Notes under the pieces: model-generated
What the model was told of the DNA's origin: nothing
The model's input: only the letters and a program-made list of their open reading frames with translations
The model's database searches: none
Source: Muribaculaceae bacterium
Lineage (GTDB): Bacteria; Bacteroidota; Bacteroidia; Bacteroidales; Muribaculaceae
DNA length: 64,000 nt
Assembly: GCA_017621845.1 (NCBI GenBank)
Contig: JAGASI010000005.1
Span: 1 to 64,000 of the forward strand
Direction: 5' to 3'
Position numbers and translations under genes: made by a program
Part shown: one piece after another, positions 18,080 through 27,461 of the stretch
How the letters are laid out: each line of letters opens with the position of its first letter
How positions within the stretch are numbered: position 1 is the first letter of the stretch

Positions 18080-19227
18080 TTGTTCAGAAATACGATATGG
18101 GCCGGGATGTCGCCGGTGCGGACGCTCCACTTCTTGCGGCCATTACGGTCAAAGCAGTAAAGCGTGCCGGATGAAACATAATTTTTGGCATCGGTGACAA
18201 AGATGTCGCCGGTAACGGGGTGTATGGCTATGCCGTAGGGAATGGTAATATCGCGTTCAGTGCCGTCGGTGATAAAGTTGTCAGAGATGACTTGGCGCGT
18301 CTTGACATCGATTATGCCGTAGGATATAGTGTTGGCGCCGGCATACTCATTCCACTCGGTGGCGTAATAATACAGCGAGTCACCGCGTATGGCCATGTTG
18401 GATACCGCCACGGGGATAGTATCGATACATTCCATCTTGTTGTAGGGATTGTCCTGAGACAGAACGCACAGGCAGGAATGGATGCCACGGTAATTTCCGC
18501 GCGAGCTGACCCATAGTTGTTTGTAGCGGTCTTTTTTGACGCGGTGGAGGTTGATGGCTACGGGTATCTGTCTCACTTGCTTGAAGTCAATCATCTGTAT
18601 GACCGATACGGTATTGTCATAGTTTGGGACGCGGTAGCCTCCCGAGTTGGCGACATACATGTAGTCGTCGATTATTTCCATTTCTTCGGGCTGGTATCCG
18701 ACCAAGACCTTGCGGGTGACAGACATTGAAGTAGTGTCGATTTCATATACAGCTCCCTTGGGCGCATCAGGGTCGATAAGTACCGGGCCAACGTAAGAAC
18801 TGACGTATGCTTTGCCGCGGTGGAAGCGTACATAACGGCAGTTGGGGATGTCAATCTGTCCCAGGCGTATGCCTGAGTGGGCATCCATTACCTCTACCTT
18901 GTGTGAGCAATTGACCACGACATAGAGCTTGGAGCCGTATATGCCTATGTCGTTGCCTACGTCTCCAAGTTCTTTAATGACTGTGGGATTACGCTCGGAG
19001 TAGAAATTGCGGGAGTAAAGCCCTGTGTAGTAGTCATAGAAGTCGAGAGTGCATTTGTTGGAGCCCATGTTGCCCTCGTTGACGAGATAAAAGCCACGGA
19101 TGGGCGAGTCGGGAGCTTCGTCGCCGATGATTTCATACTCCGTGGGCACCACGAGTTGGTCTTCGCGACAACTCGTGATGGCCGGCAGGAGTGGCAGAAA
19201 ATATAGAAAAATTGTTTTAGTATTCAT
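18076..19227 (-). CDS. btuG: BtuG family surface cobalamin-binding beta-propeller lipoprotein
   Basis: The 383-residue product has a lipoprotein signal (LLPAITSC, Cys20) and a seven-bladed-propeller-like fold with blades starting GFYLVNEGNMGS, DVGNDIGIYGSKLYVVVN, YVRFHRGKAYVSSYVG, EEMEIIDDYMYVANSGG and IAIHPVTGDIFVTDAKN. BtuG proteins bind cobalamin at the outer face and sit as a lid on the BtuB transporter in gut Bacteroidetes. Position directly after btuB (57-base gap) and downstream of a cobalamin riboswitch strongly supports this. The stop overlaps the start of the next lipoprotein gene (ATGA). The length agrees with B. thetaiotaomicron BtuG. Confidence 0.9.
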   Translation of the reverse strand: MNTKTIFLYFLPLLPAITSCREDQLVVPTEYEIIGDEAPDSPIRGFYLVNEGNMGSNKCTLDFYDYYTGLYSRNFYSERNPTVIKELGDVGNDIGIYGSKLYVVVNCSHKVEVMDAHSGIRLGQIDIPNCRYVRFHRGKAYVSSYVGPVLIDPDAPKGAVYEIDTTSMSVTRKVLVGYQPEEMEIIDDYMYVANSGGYRVPNYDNTVSVIQMIDFKQVRQIPVAINLHRVKKDRYKQLWVSSRGNYRGIHSCLCVLSQDNPYNKMECIDTIPVAVSNMAIRGDSLYYYATEWNEYAGANTISYGIIDVKTRQVISDNFITDGTERDITIPYGIAIHPVTGDIFVTDAKNYVSSGTLYCFDRNGRKKWSVRTGDIPAHIVFLNK

Positions 19228-19284
19228 TGTTAAAGTGAGGATGGTCGAGAGAATATAACGAGGGGATGTCGAGAGGATTATAGT

Positions 19285-21288
19285 TTAAATTTCGGCGGTC
19301 AGGCAGATACGGAAGTTGCGCTTGGGCATCGGGTAGTTGAGGATGACGTCGTAGTCCTGACTCAGAAGGTTGTTGACCTCGAGCAGTGCGCGCATCGACA
19401 CGCGCCCGAGGTTGAAATCACGGCTGAGAGACAGGTCGCTCGTGTACCATGGTTGGGTATAGTTGTATTTGATATTTTCCTGTTGGTTGTATCGCTCGCC
19501 AACATATATATATGAGTAATTGAGATTCCACTTGCGCCAGGCGATATTGATGACAGCAGCTCCCGAATTGCGGGGAATATAGGGTATCTGGTCGCGGTAG
19601 TAGTTGTCGGCCGGGTTGGTGACATCGATGGCTTGTTGGAAGGTGTACTGGGCGCGTAGTGTCACGTACAGGTCTTTGGCGGGGTTGAATGTCGTCAGGG
19701 CGGTGATATCAATGCCTTTGATATGGGCGCGACCGAGATTGAGCATTGTCCAGCGGAATTGTTGGCCTTTGGGATAGGCGACAATCTTGTCCTTGACGGT
19801 GTTGTAGTAGACGTCGGCGCTGAAACGCATGTCGGATACAAAACCTCGTGAAGATTTAGTGAATATCAGTCCGACGTTGTATTGGGTGACACGCTCGGGG
19901 TCGAGTTTGGAGTTACCCATGTCGGCGTAGTATAGGTCGTTGAATGTGGGCATACGGTAGGACTGCTTATAGAAGGCACGTATGGCAAGACCGCGATAGA
20001 TGTCAAAGGAGGCAAAGGCGGCGGGCGTCAGCACATGTTTGTCCTTTGGGGCTTCCTGCCCCTGCAGACGGTCATGGATAAAGGTGCCCAGAGCACTACC
20101 CTGAAATTTAAAACGGCCCAGGTCGATGGCGGTGGCTATTGAGAGCATGTTGGTGAAGCGGTCGGGCTTGGCAAATCCATATACGTCGGCGTCCAGGGTG
20201 TTCCACATGAAATCATAGGACACAGAGGCACGCCACCATGAGTTCAGCATTAGGTCGTTGGCCGACGAGAGGTATATCTCTTTCTGTTTATATAGGTTGT
20301 CAATTTTGATTTGTTTGTCATCATTGTTTACATAGTGGGTGCGATAAAAGGCATATTTGATATTGTTGAGCGTTGTCCATCGGCCAAATGTCTGAGAATA
20401 GGAGCCTTGTATGAAGGAGCTGGTGTCCCAGATGCGTTCGCCACGGCGCCACACGTTATTTACGATAGCACCGGGAACGCCGCGCTCTGAGTTGTAGTTG
20501 TAGGCCTTGAAGCGCCAGTAGCCCATGTTGAGGTTGCCGTTGAAGTTGAGTTCGAGTCGCGTGGCGTTGATGTCACCGTTCTGTCGCGTGGCGGTGGTGT
20601 CGTAGGCGAGTTCGCCCGCCGGGTTGACGCGTCGATAACGGAATTTATATTTTCCCGAAGAGTTAATCCACTCGGCGCTGAGTGAGGCTGAGATGCGCTC
20701 GGTGAGCTTCAACTCGACCAAAGCCGAGGGGTTGAGCAGGTCAAACGAGCCGGCGCGCAGGGCTAAGCGGGCGTGATATGTTTCGCCGGGATTGAACTTG
20801 GGTGAGCGTGTTCGGATGTATATGGATCCTGCCGAACCGAAGTCTTTGGCGGGTTGTAGGATTTGGCTTTTCTGTCCGTTGTAAAGAGACACGCCGTCAA
20901 TATTGTCGAGCGAGAATTGACCGAGGTCAATCTGGCCGTTTTGGGCGTTGCCCAATTCGACGCCGTCATATACGACACCGGTGTGGTTGGTGCCCATGGA
21001 GCGTATGTTGACGGTCTTGATACCGCCGACGCCGCCGTAGTCCTTGACCTGGACGCCGGCAAAGTATCGCAGGGCGTCGGCTATGGAGTTGGAGTTGAGC
21101 TGTTGTAACTCCTTGCCGCTGAGAGTCTGGGCCGGGATAACCTCGACTGTGGGGGCTGTGGCGGTCACGAGCACCTCGTGCAGTGTGTTGATGGTGTCAC
21201 GTGGTGAGAGGTGTGTGATGGTGGTATCGGTCTCGGCGGCGTGGGTAATGAGAACGTTGAATAGGAATGATGTTAATAATAGTCTCAT
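19285..21288 (-). CDS. btuB: TonB-dependent vitamin B12 transporter BtuB
   Basis: The 667-residue outer-membrane receptor has a signal peptide (MRLLLTSFLFNVLITHAAE), a TonB-box-like LHEVLVTA near residue 36, a plug domain (GKELQQLNSNSIADALRYFAGV; VNIRSMGTNHTGVVYDGVEL) and a 22-strand-type barrel (RAFYKQSYRMPTFNDLYYAD; LDPERVTQYNVGL) ending in NFRICLTAEI. It moves corrinoids into the periplasm with TonB-ExbBD energy. The assignment to B12 rests on the cobalamin riboswitch in the leader and the adjacent btuG. I chose the ATG at 21288; a TTG-initiated reading from 21309 would start inside the terminator tail. Confidence 0.93.
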   Translation of the reverse strand: MRLLLTSFLFNVLITHAAETDTTITHLSPRDTINTLHEVLVTATAPTVEVIPAQTLSGKELQQLNSNSIADALRYFAGVQVKDYGGVGGIKTVNIRSMGTNHTGVVYDGVELGNAQNGQIDLGQFSLDNIDGVSLYNGQKSQILQPAKDFGSAGSIYIRTRSPKFNPGETYHARLALRAGSFDLLNPSALVELKLTERISASLSAEWINSSGKYKFRYRRVNPAGELAYDTTATRQNGDINATRLELNFNGNLNMGYWRFKAYNYNSERGVPGAIVNNVWRRGERIWDTSSFIQGSYSQTFGRWTTLNNIKYAFYRTHYVNNDDKQIKIDNLYKQKEIYLSSANDLMLNSWWRASVSYDFMWNTLDADVYGFAKPDRFTNMLSIATAIDLGRFKFQGSALGTFIHDRLQGQEAPKDKHVLTPAAFASFDIYRGLAIRAFYKQSYRMPTFNDLYYADMGNSKLDPERVTQYNVGLIFTKSSRGFVSDMRFSADVYYNTVKDKIVAYPKGQQFRWTMLNLGRAHIKGIDITALTTFNPAKDLYVTLRAQYTFQQAIDVTNPADNYYRDQIPYIPRNSGAAVINIAWRKWNLNYSYIYVGERYNQQENIKYNYTQPWYTSDLSLSRDFNLGRVSMRALLEVNNLLSQDYDVILNYPMPKRNFRICLTAEI

Positions 21289-21307
21289 TGTATGACATGA
21301 TGGGCAC

Positions 21308-21350
21308 AAAAAAATCCCGTATGTGCCACTCGGGTGGAGTGCATACGGGA
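21308..21350 (-). terminator. Riboswitch-controlled intrinsic terminator before btuB
   Basis: On the minus strand TCCCGTATG (21342-21350) pairs with CATACGGGA (21315-21323), with a further inner helix, and is followed by seven Ts (21308-21314). It lies only 20 bases before the btuB ATG and about 120 bases after the aptamer, the position expected for a transcription-attenuating expression platform. Confidence 0.85.
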
Positions 21351-21472
21351 AGTGTAGGTGTGTCAGGTTGTCAATGGCTTGACAACTGTCATCGTAATCA
21401 TGTTGGAGATAAGTTCAGATTGACCGATGCCCATAATCCCGCAGGCAGTCATGTTAGGTATAAAATAACAAT

Positions 21473-21730
21473 GGCAGGTCTTCTGACTTATCTCGGTCAA
21501 GGTCCGCGCCTTCCCGGACACGCGAGGCGTCCAGTGGCTTATGGGGTGCGGCTGACTTTTGGCATGGCTTTAACCGATGGAAACGAGAGGATGGCATCGG
21601 GCCATGTATGAGAATTACAGCAGCGGGTACTGTCGGGGAATTTCACCCCGTTCCCTTTTGGGAAGTGGTTAATGGCCACTTCTTCAAGCATCCCCGTGTG
21701 GCTGACTCTTCAGTCGGGGGTGCAACCATT
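21473..21730 (-). promoter_or_regulatory. Cobalamin riboswitch
   Basis: On the minus strand the aptamer shows, in order, a GGGAACGGGGTGAAATTCCC segment, GACAGTACCCGCTGCTGTAA, a GCCACTGG segment, GGGAAGGCGCGGACC and the terminal B12 box AAGTCAGAAGACCTGCC (21473-21489). These are the conserved blocks of the cobalamin aptamer. Adenosyl- or methyl-cobalamin binding is expected to favour the terminator at 21308-21350 and shut off btuB, btuG and the three surface-protein genes. The promoter at 21739-21769 starts the leader just upstream. Confidence 0.95.
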
Positions 21731-21738
21731 TGATGCCA

Positions 21739-21769
21739 CAAAGGTAGATATATTTTTTATCTCGTACAA
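21739..21769 (-). promoter_or_regulatory. Promoter of the B12 acquisition operon
   Basis: Minus-strand TTG (21767-21769), 20-base spacer, TACCTTTG (21739-21746). Transcription would begin just before the cobalamin aptamer. The promoter lies downstream of the terminator of the previous operon (21846-21897). Confidence 0.8.
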
Positions 21770-21845
21770 TAGCCGTGATGATATCTTACTATTTATTCTT
21801 GAAATGTTTTTTTGAAAAAAATAGTGTTAAATATGGGAATTGGGT

Positions 21846-21897
21846 CAAAAAGAACTGCATCCCATAAGTTTGGTGTGGTAACTATGGGATGCAGTTC
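21846..21897 (-). terminator. Terminator of trmN6-CPBP-engB-small ORF operon
   Basis: A perfect 15-bp stem, GAACTGCATCCCATA (21852-21866) with its complement at 21883-21897, has a 16-base loop. On the minus strand it is followed by TTTTTG (21846-21851). Confidence 0.88.
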
Positions 21898-21920
21898 GGT
21901 TAATAAGTGCGCTGATAGAA

Positions 21921-22097
21921 TCAGTTGTTGTCGCGGGGGTTGTCGTTGAGGGTGTGGGTGCGCTCTTTGATAAGGCGTGTGGTGTCTCGGTCGTCATCGG
22001 CGGTGTCAATGGTTGCGCCGGGGAAGCGGTCGTTGGGGTTGTTTGTGGCGGATTTTTTGCAACGGCAACCACAGCGTTTTTTTGTTGTGTCGGTCAT
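21921..22097 (-). CDS. Small 58-residue Cys-rich protein of unknown function
   Basis: I read an ATG at 22097 to TGA at 21921. The product begins MTDTTKKRCGCRCKKSATNN, with a CxCxC cluster in a basic N-terminus, and ends with an acidic/polar part containing ADDDRDTTRLIKERT. It sits 84 bases after engB and just before a strong terminator, in the position of a last operon gene. I do not recognise it. The Cys cluster could bind a metal. It could be a spurious ORF; an overlapping frame is also open here. Confidence 0.5.
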   Translation of the reverse strand: MTDTTKKRCGCRCKKSATNNPNDRFPGATIDTADDDRDTTRLIKERTHTLNDNPRDNN

Positions 22098-22181
22098 AGT
22101 AGGTGTGTGTTAAGTTAAAGGTGTTATTTTATTTTTGGGGGCTGGAAATCGGGAATATGTAACCGGTCGTTATATTATAAT

Positions 22182-22784
22182 TCACTCGAGGGGCAGTTTG
22201 TTCATCTCCTCGATGTAATCGAGCAGGGCGAAACGTCCGCGTTGGTCGACGCTTGAGGTGCGGAACACGGGTGGTAGCTCTTCCCACGTCTCGAGCAGTC
22301 GGGCGCAGTAATCACCGGTGACTTTCTTGGCGGCGTTGGATGAGAGCTTGTCGAGCTTGGTGAACACGATACTGAACGGCACGGCGTTTTCGCCAAGCCA
22401 TTGCATGAATTCGAGGTCGATTTTTTGGGGCGCGTGTCGTCCGTCAATCAGCAAGAACAGATTGGTCATCTGGCGGCGGTTGAGGATATAATCTTCAATC
22501 ATGGCTTGGAGTTTGGCTCGGTCGGTCTTGCTGCGTCGGGCATAGCCATATCCCGGCAGGTCGACGATGACCCAGCTGTCATTGACCACAAAGTGGTTGA
22601 TGAGCATCGTCTTGCCCGGTGTCGACGAGGTCATTGCGAGATTTTTCTTACCGGTGAGCATGTTGATGAGGGAAGATTTTCCCACGTTGGAACGGCCGAT
22701 AAAAGCATATTCGTGCATCTCGGTATCGGGGCATTTGGCGGCCGAGGGCGCGCTGGTGACAAATCTTGCGGTATTTATAATCAT
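22182..22784 (-). CDS. engB: Ribosome biogenesis GTPase YsxC/EngB
   Basis: This 200-residue GTPase acts in 50S subunit assembly. It shows the P-loop GRSNVGKSS (30-38), G2 TPGKT, G3 DLPGYG, G4 TKLDKL and a G5-like TSS motif, with the YsxC signature YGYARRSK after G3. I chose the ATG at 22784 ([20 protein letters not shown]), the usual EngB N-terminus. A longer open frame to 23000 overlaps the CPBP protease gene and has no family resemblance. It lies 41 bases after the protease gene in the same operon. Confidence 0.95.
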   Translation of the reverse strand: MIINTARFVTSAPSAAKCPDTEMHEYAFIGRSNVGKSSLINMLTGKKNLAMTSSTPGKTMLINHFVVNDSWVIVDLPGYGYARRSKTDRAKLQAMIEDYILNRRQMTNLFLLIDGRHAPQKIDLEFMQWLGENAVPFSIVFTKLDKLSSNAAKKVTGDYCARLLETWEELPPVFRTSSVDQRGRFALLDYIEEMNKLPLE

Positions 22785-22825
22785 TGTATTGGGAATTGTT
22801 TGGTTTATAAACGCGATAGGATGTC

Positions 22826-23731
22826 TCAATGTTGAGTCGGGTCGGGAGGGATGGTCTGTTGCCGTCGAGTGAGAAGTGTGCGGCGTGTGATAGCCAATGC
22901 CGCTATGGTCAGTATGAGGCTGATTAATACTATATACCAGGGCTGGAGGGCTGAGGCTGGGTCTTGGGGGAGTACGGTGCCTTCTTGCAGTAGTGTCCAT
23001 CGACCGATTACATATAATATATTGTTGAAAGCGTGCAGGGTGATACTAAGCCACAGACTTCCCGACCAGTAGAACATATATCCGAACAGCATGCCTAAGA
23101 ATAATCGAGGGAAGAAGCCGTAGAATTGCATGTGTATGGCGCTGAAGACAGCTGCGGCAAGGAATATGGCCAGATGGTGATTTATGCGGCATCCTATCAA
23201 CAGGCGTTGTAGACATCCGCGGAATAGCAATTCCTCGCTGACGGCGGCCATGATGCCTACTAACAGCAAGCTGATGATAAGAGAACCGATGTTGGCGCCT
23301 CCTAAGATTATTTCGACCGACTTGTTGGCGTGTTCCTGAGTGGTTCTCATCCATTGCTCGATGTTCTCGGGCATGGGCATTAGTTCGTTGAGGACGATAA
23401 CCTCATTGATTACCGGCATGGCTATAACCAGGGTGCATACTGCATACAGCAGGCCTCGGCTACCGGGGCGCCGGTTGACGCCAAGGAAGTCGGCCGGCAG
23501 TCGTGTTACCATCAGTGCCGTGACCATGGCCGGAATTATAAACAGGAATATGTCCTGTAGCACCGAGGCTATGCGCATGGCGGGAGCCTGATTAGCCCAT
23601 TTATACATGATAAATCCGCTGATAAAGCTACCGATAATAAAACCAAGGGCCCAGATACATATGAATAATATGAGGCTGCGTCCCGGGTCAAGGCTCATGC
23701 GTGGGATTTGGGGGTGTTTGTTGTCAGTCAT
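22826..23731 (-). CDS. CPBP (CAAX/Abi) family intramembrane metalloprotease
   Basis: The 301-residue protein has about eight membrane segments. It carries the CPBP motifs [13 protein letters not shown] (Glu-Glu-x3-Arg), an internal FxxxH-like region ([14 protein letters not shown]) and HAFNN near the C-terminus, which supply the metal and catalytic residues of Rce1-like proteases. In bacteria these proteins are linked to CAAX-like cleavage, bacteriocin self-immunity or membrane protein processing; the substrate here is unknown. It lies between trmN6 (40-base gap) and engB (41-base gap). Confidence 0.9.
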   Translation of the reverse strand: MTDNKHPQIPRMSLDPGRSLILFICIWALGFIIGSFISGFIMYKWANQAPAMRIASVLQDIFLFIIPAMVTALMVTRLPADFLGVNRRPGSRGLLYAVCTLVIAMPVINEVIVLNELMPMPENIEQWMRTTQEHANKSVEIILGGANIGSLIISLLLVGIMAAVSEELLFRGCLQRLLIGCRINHHLAIFLAAAVFSAIHMQFYGFFPRLFLGMLFGYMFYWSGSLWLSITLHAFNNILYVIGRWTLLQEGTVLPQDPASALQPWYIVLISLILTIAALAITRRTLLTRRQQTIPPDPTQH

Positions 23732-23771
23732 TATTTGTGTGATTTATGCTATGTTTATTTTTAACATTCAC

Positions 23772-24479
23772 TTAGAAGTTGAGATAAAAATCTTTTGTGA
23801 GCGCAATGTATTCGGGGGTCCATTGGTCATGGACATCTCGTATTGTCAGCCGGCTATCGGAGCAATGGCCGGGATGGCGGTCGAGTTGGACAAGCAGGCG
23901 TTTGGCGCTTTTGCCGGGGCGTGTGATGACGTGGCACAGGCGTGATACGTTAAGTCGGGCTAATTCGGCGTGTAACACGAGGTCACTCTCACACTCGGCG
24001 GGGACAATCATTGCCAGAGAGCCATCAGCGCTTAAGAGGTTGTGGGCGTTGGCGATGAGTGAGCGGTAGTCAAGGCCTGCACGGTGACGGGCTCCGGCAC
24101 GTGAAGTATCAGGCGATACAATTCCGGTGTCAAAAAACGGCGGATTGCTGACAATGAGGTCATATAGTATGTCTTCTTGGGGTGTAAAGGTCTGAAAGTC
24201 ACCTTGCACGGCCTCGATACGATCAGCCCAAGGAGACGATTGGATATTCGATGACAGGTCGGTTACCGCATTGAGGTCTAACTCAAGGGCGGTAATATGG
24301 GCCGAGGGACAACGTTGGGCGAGCATAAGAGCTATCAGGCCACTGCCGGCCCCGACATCGAGTATATGGGCTGAGGGTGGAGGTGTCCGCGTCCATGCGC
24401 CAAGCAATACACCGTCGGTAGATATCTTCATCCCACAGTGAGTGTCCTCGACATGAAATTGTTTAAAGCTGAAAGCCAT
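23772..24479 (-). CDS. trmN6: tRNA1(Val) (adenine(37)-N6)-methyltransferase
   Basis: The 235-residue methylase begins with MAFSFKQFHVEDTHCGMKISTDGVLLGAW, the YfiC/TrmN6 N-terminal signature. It has the SAM-binding DVGAGSGLIALMLAQR (motif I) and the catalytic NPPFF (motif IV). It methylates N6 of A37 in tRNA-Val. First gene of its operon. The ATG lies a few bases after the TAAATTTG promoter element, so the transcript should be close to leaderless. Confidence 0.92.
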   Translation of the reverse strand: MAFSFKQFHVEDTHCGMKISTDGVLLGAWTRTPPPSAHILDVGAGSGLIALMLAQRCPSAHITALELDLNAVTDLSSNIQSSPWADRIEAVQGDFQTFTPQEDILYDLIVSNPPFFDTGIVSPDTSRAGARHRAGLDYRSLIANAHNLLSADGSLAMIVPAECESDLVLHAELARLNVSRLCHVITRPGKSAKRLLVQLDRHPGHCSDSRLTIRDVHDQWTPEYIALTKDFYLNF

Positions 24480-24483
24480 GCCA

Positions 24484-24513
24484 CAAATTTACATCAAATT
24501 ATTGAGTTGGCAA
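24484..24513 (-). promoter_or_regulatory. Promoter of trmN6, near-leaderless
   Basis: Minus-strand TTG (24511-24513), 19-base spacer, TAAATTTG (24484-24491). Only four bases separate the element from the trmN6 start codon. Confidence 0.78.
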
Positions 24514-24581
24514 GAGCGAGTAGAGTTGAAGATTGGTCGTAAGAAACAGGTGAGATAGACGAGAGTGACTTGCTGTTCACT

Positions 24582-24626
24582 AAAAAAAAGCCTTCCCAGA
24601 GCGTAAATGCTCCCCGGGGAAGGCTT
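24582..24626 (-). terminator. Terminator of the PPi-PFK gene
   Basis: A 10-bp stem (24588-24597 with 24617-24626) is followed on the minus strand by a run of T (24582-24589). It lies about 75 bases past the stop of the gene at 24702. Confidence 0.88.
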
Positions 24627-24701
24627 AAGCAAGCTGAAATTCGGGTCTTGGGAATGAGCCGGACGTTGGTTTGGTGTGTCCGGTTCAGGGTCCTTGTATT
24701 T

Positions 24702-26351
24702 TTACTTGCCTACGTGCTCGTATTGGAGGGTAAGCGAGGGTTGATCGCACACTTCGGCCGGGCCAAAGTATTGGATGGGGCCGGGATAGATGTAGCAGGT
24801 GTTCAGGGCCCAGTCCTTACGTTGTGCGGCAAATTTGCGGAAGGGTGCTCCGTCAAGACGAACGAGGGCTTTTTGGATTACGGGCTTGAGCTCGCCATTA
24901 CGACGTTCCATGTTCATCATCATGGTGATAGGAATACCGCCGGCAATCCATTGGACAGCGGGTTTGACGAGGTTGCGTACCGATGACATGTATCCGGTGA
25001 CACCGGCGTTAATCAGGCACGCTGCGTTAAATCCGAGGGCATAGCAGTAGTCGGCATCAAAGTTGGAGGGTGCGGCGCATCGACCTTCGTAGCCAAAGAA
25101 GTGGTGGAGGGGTGAGAATTTGCCTACATATTTGCCTTCGGCTTTGAGTTGGGCGAGGCGTTTGCCCACCATTTCGCTGAGGAGCTTCTCGGTCTCGATA
25201 AGCGATACCTGAACATTGCCGTGGGGGTCACGGTCGAGGGTGAGTTGACGTGCGACACCGGTTGGCAGGGATGCGTATGTCTCGGCATTGGCCTTTGACA
25301 GGTGGTCGATGATGAATTGACGTTGGTCGGCGGGTGCTACTCGGGCAAAGTCTTCGGCGTTGGTGGCCAGGAAGTCGTTGAGCTCGGCAATCAGGGCTTT
25401 AACTGCTGGAATAAACTCGATGAGTCCCTCAGGTATAAGTACAGTGCCAAAGTTGTTGCCTTCGGCCGCACGGTTGGCTACTACGTCGGCGAGTTGGTTG
25501 ACAATATCTTGTAGAGTGAGGTTTTTGGCTTCAACTTCTTCAGAGATGATGCAAACGTTTGGCTGACATTGGAGTGCACATTCCAGAGCGATATGGGAAG
25601 CTGAACGTCCCATGAGTTTTATGAAGTGCCAGTATTTTTTGGCTGAGTTGCAGTCGCGCTGAATGTTGCCGATGACCTCACTGTAGACTTTGGTGGCGGT
25701 GTCAAAACCAAATGAAGTTTCAATCAGGTCATTTTTCAGGTCTCCATCGATGGTTTTGGGACAACCGATGACTTGTACGCCTGCGCCGGTAGCTTTGTAG
25801 TATTCGGCCAGCACGGCGGCGTTGGTATTTGAATCGTCACCACCGATTATCACGAGGGCGGTGATATTCAGCTCTTTGAGGATTTCAAGACCTTTGTCAA
25901 ATTGTTCTTTGGTCTCGAGTTTGGTGCGTCCTGAACCGATGATGTCAAATCCTCCGGTATTGCGGTATTCGTCGATGATAGATGATGTGAGTTCGATATA
26001 TTTGTGGTCGACAAGTCCACCGGGACCCATGATGAAGCCAAAGAGTCGGCTGTCGCGATGGATTTTCTTGATACCATCAAATAGACCTGAGATAACGTTG
26101 TGTCCACCGGGGGCTTGTCCGCCTGATAGGATTACGCCTACATTTATAGGACGACCGGCCGAGGGTGTGGTATTTTTCTCAAAACGTAGCTCGGGGAGAC
26201 CGTAAGTCTCGGGGAAGAGCTGTTTGATTTCATCTTGATTAGCTACTGACTCGGTTGGTTTGCCGAGGACGGCCTTGACGGGGCCGGTAAGAGCTATGGG
26301 CAACTTGGGTTGGTAAGTCGCGCGAGCTTTTTGCAGTGCACTTTTCTTCAT
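24702..26351 (-). CDS. pfp: Pyrophosphate-dependent 6-phosphofructokinase
   Basis: The 549-residue enzyme interconverts fructose 6-phosphate and fructose 1,6-bisphosphate using PPi, the usual glycolytic step in Bacteroidales. Motifs seen are [24 protein letters not shown] (the GGDD that marks PPi rather than ATP use), [26 protein letters not shown] and [12 protein letters not shown]. The length agrees with the long PFP beta-type clade. It stands alone with its own terminator. A CAAAAGTA at 26481-26488 could be its -7 element but lacks a good -33. Confidence 0.95.
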   Translation of the reverse strand: MKKSALQKARATYQPKLPIALTGPVKAVLGKPTESVANQDEIKQLFPETYGLPELRFEKNTTPSAGRPINVGVILSGGQAPGGHNVISGLFDGIKKIHRDSRLFGFIMGPGGLVDHKYIELTSSIIDEYRNTGGFDIIGSGRTKLETKEQFDKGLEILKELNITALVIIGGDDSNTNAAVLAEYYKATGAGVQVIGCPKTIDGDLKNDLIETSFGFDTATKVYSEVIGNIQRDCNSAKKYWHFIKLMGRSASHIALECALQCQPNVCIISEEVEAKNLTLQDIVNQLADVVANRAAEGNNFGTVLIPEGLIEFIPAVKALIAELNDFLATNAEDFARVAPADQRQFIIDHLSKANAETYASLPTGVARQLTLDRDPHGNVQVSLIETEKLLSEMVGKRLAQLKAEGKYVGKFSPLHHFFGYEGRCAAPSNFDADYCYALGFNAACLINAGVTGYMSSVRNLVKPAVQWIAGGIPITMMMNMERRNGELKPVIQKALVRLDGAPFRKFAAQRKDWALNTCYIYPGPIQYFGPAEVCDQPSLTLQYEHVGK

Positions 26352-26853
26352 TGATTGTGAGTGTATTTTAGTTTGGTGAAAATGCTTATGTGTTTGATGG
26401 ATAGTTGATATCTATTGTGTATGCTCTATGGCGCCGATGACGGATTATCGGGCAAATAGCTGTATTTCTGATATCAACTGCAAAAGTAATCAAAAAATAA
26501 TTTACTTCCCACCTTTGTAACTCGACAATTGTCAAGTCGAATAGTGAAAATGTGTTAACGAGGCTTAAATCGATGCCGATTGGTGTGTGGTGGATGAGTA
26601 TGGTGTTAGATTTATATTAATAATGTGTATGTATGATGGGTGTGTTGTCGGGGAGGATGGGATTGGAGAATTGAGAGTATGTCGGGTGTAAAAAAACAAA
26701 TGGGGAGGTTTGGGGTGTTAAGTAATGGTTGGGTGATGCAATAAACTTATATTCATTGGAGTTATGAAAGAGTTGTCAGGTGATATCGAGGAGTGCTGAA
26801 GGAAAAATGTGATGTCCGGGCGAAAATATTTTTGAAAAAAAACGATAAAAAAT
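26352..26853. other. Intergenic region between pfp (minus) and the tRNA-tuf operon (plus)
   Basis: About 500 AT-rich bases with no supportable gene. A candidate minus-strand -7 element lies at 26481-26488 (TACTTTTG). A 10-base palindrome GACAATTGTC sits at 26524-26533 and could be an operator. No repeat or RNA fold is obvious. Confidence 0.5.
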
Positions 26854-26883
26854 TTGGTGGTAATAAAAAAGGTTGTAACTTTG
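26854..26883 (+). promoter_or_regulatory. Promoter of the tRNA-tuf operon
   Basis: TTG (26854-26856), 19-base spacer, TAACTTTG (26876-26883). GGTTG and CAACC flank the -7 element as a short inverted repeat. The first tRNA begins 57 bases downstream. Confidence 0.82.
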
Positions 26884-26940
26884 CAACCGCAAACGAGGGA
26901 TAAACGATGTCACTCGTGGCTACAAAGAGAAAATTGACAT

Positions 26941-27014
26941 GCCTCTTTAGCTCAGTTGGCCAGAGCACGTGATTTGTAATCTCGGGGTCGTTGGTTCGAA
27001 TCCGACAAGAGGCT
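26941..27014 (+). tRNA. tRNA-Thr (TGT)
   Basis: Cloverleaf with a perfect 7-bp acceptor (GCCTCTT/AAGAGGC), D-arm AGCTCAGTTGG, anticodon TGT at 26975-26977 and T-arm GGTTCGAATCC. CCA is not encoded. Confidence 0.96.
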
Positions 27015-27066
27015 CAAAAATATAATGTTGGTGTTGTCATTATACTTATGTGGCAAAATCAATAAA

Positions 27067-27149
27067 GGGCGAATACCAGAGTGGCCAAATGGGGCAGACT
27101 GTAAATCTGCTGGTTTATACCTTCGGTGGTTCGAATCCATCTTCGCCCA
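27067..27149 (+). tRNA. tRNA-Tyr (GTA)
   Basis: Long variable arm as expected for a class II tRNA, acceptor GGGCGAA with TTCGCCC, anticodon GTA at 27101-27103, T-loop GGTTCGAATCC. CCA is not encoded. Confidence 0.96.
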
Positions 27150-27165
27150 CTTCACAAACACTACT

Positions 27166-27238
27166 GCGGAAGTAGCTCAGTTGATAGAGCATCAGCCTTC
27201 CAAGCTGAGGGTCGCGAGTTTGAGCCTCGTCTTCCGCT
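27166..27238 (+). tRNA. tRNA-Gly (TCC)
   Basis: Acceptor GCGGAAG with CTTCCGC, anticodon stem TCAGC/GCTGA, anticodon TCC at 27199-27201. The T-arm reads GCGAGTTTGAGCCTCGT, so the T-loop begins TTTGA rather than TTCGA. Confidence 0.94.
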
Positions 27239-27287
27239 CTATTTATGTTGCCGCCAATGGTGGTGTAAATTAAAGACATAAACCATT

Positions 27288-27359
<72 letters not shown>

Positions 27360-27461
27360 CAAAGATTTAAAACATCTATAAGCCCCGATAGTGTCTTGTC
27401 GCTATCGTGGCATGTTGTTAGAATTTAATTATCCAATCAAAACAAATAATAAAACCAAGTT

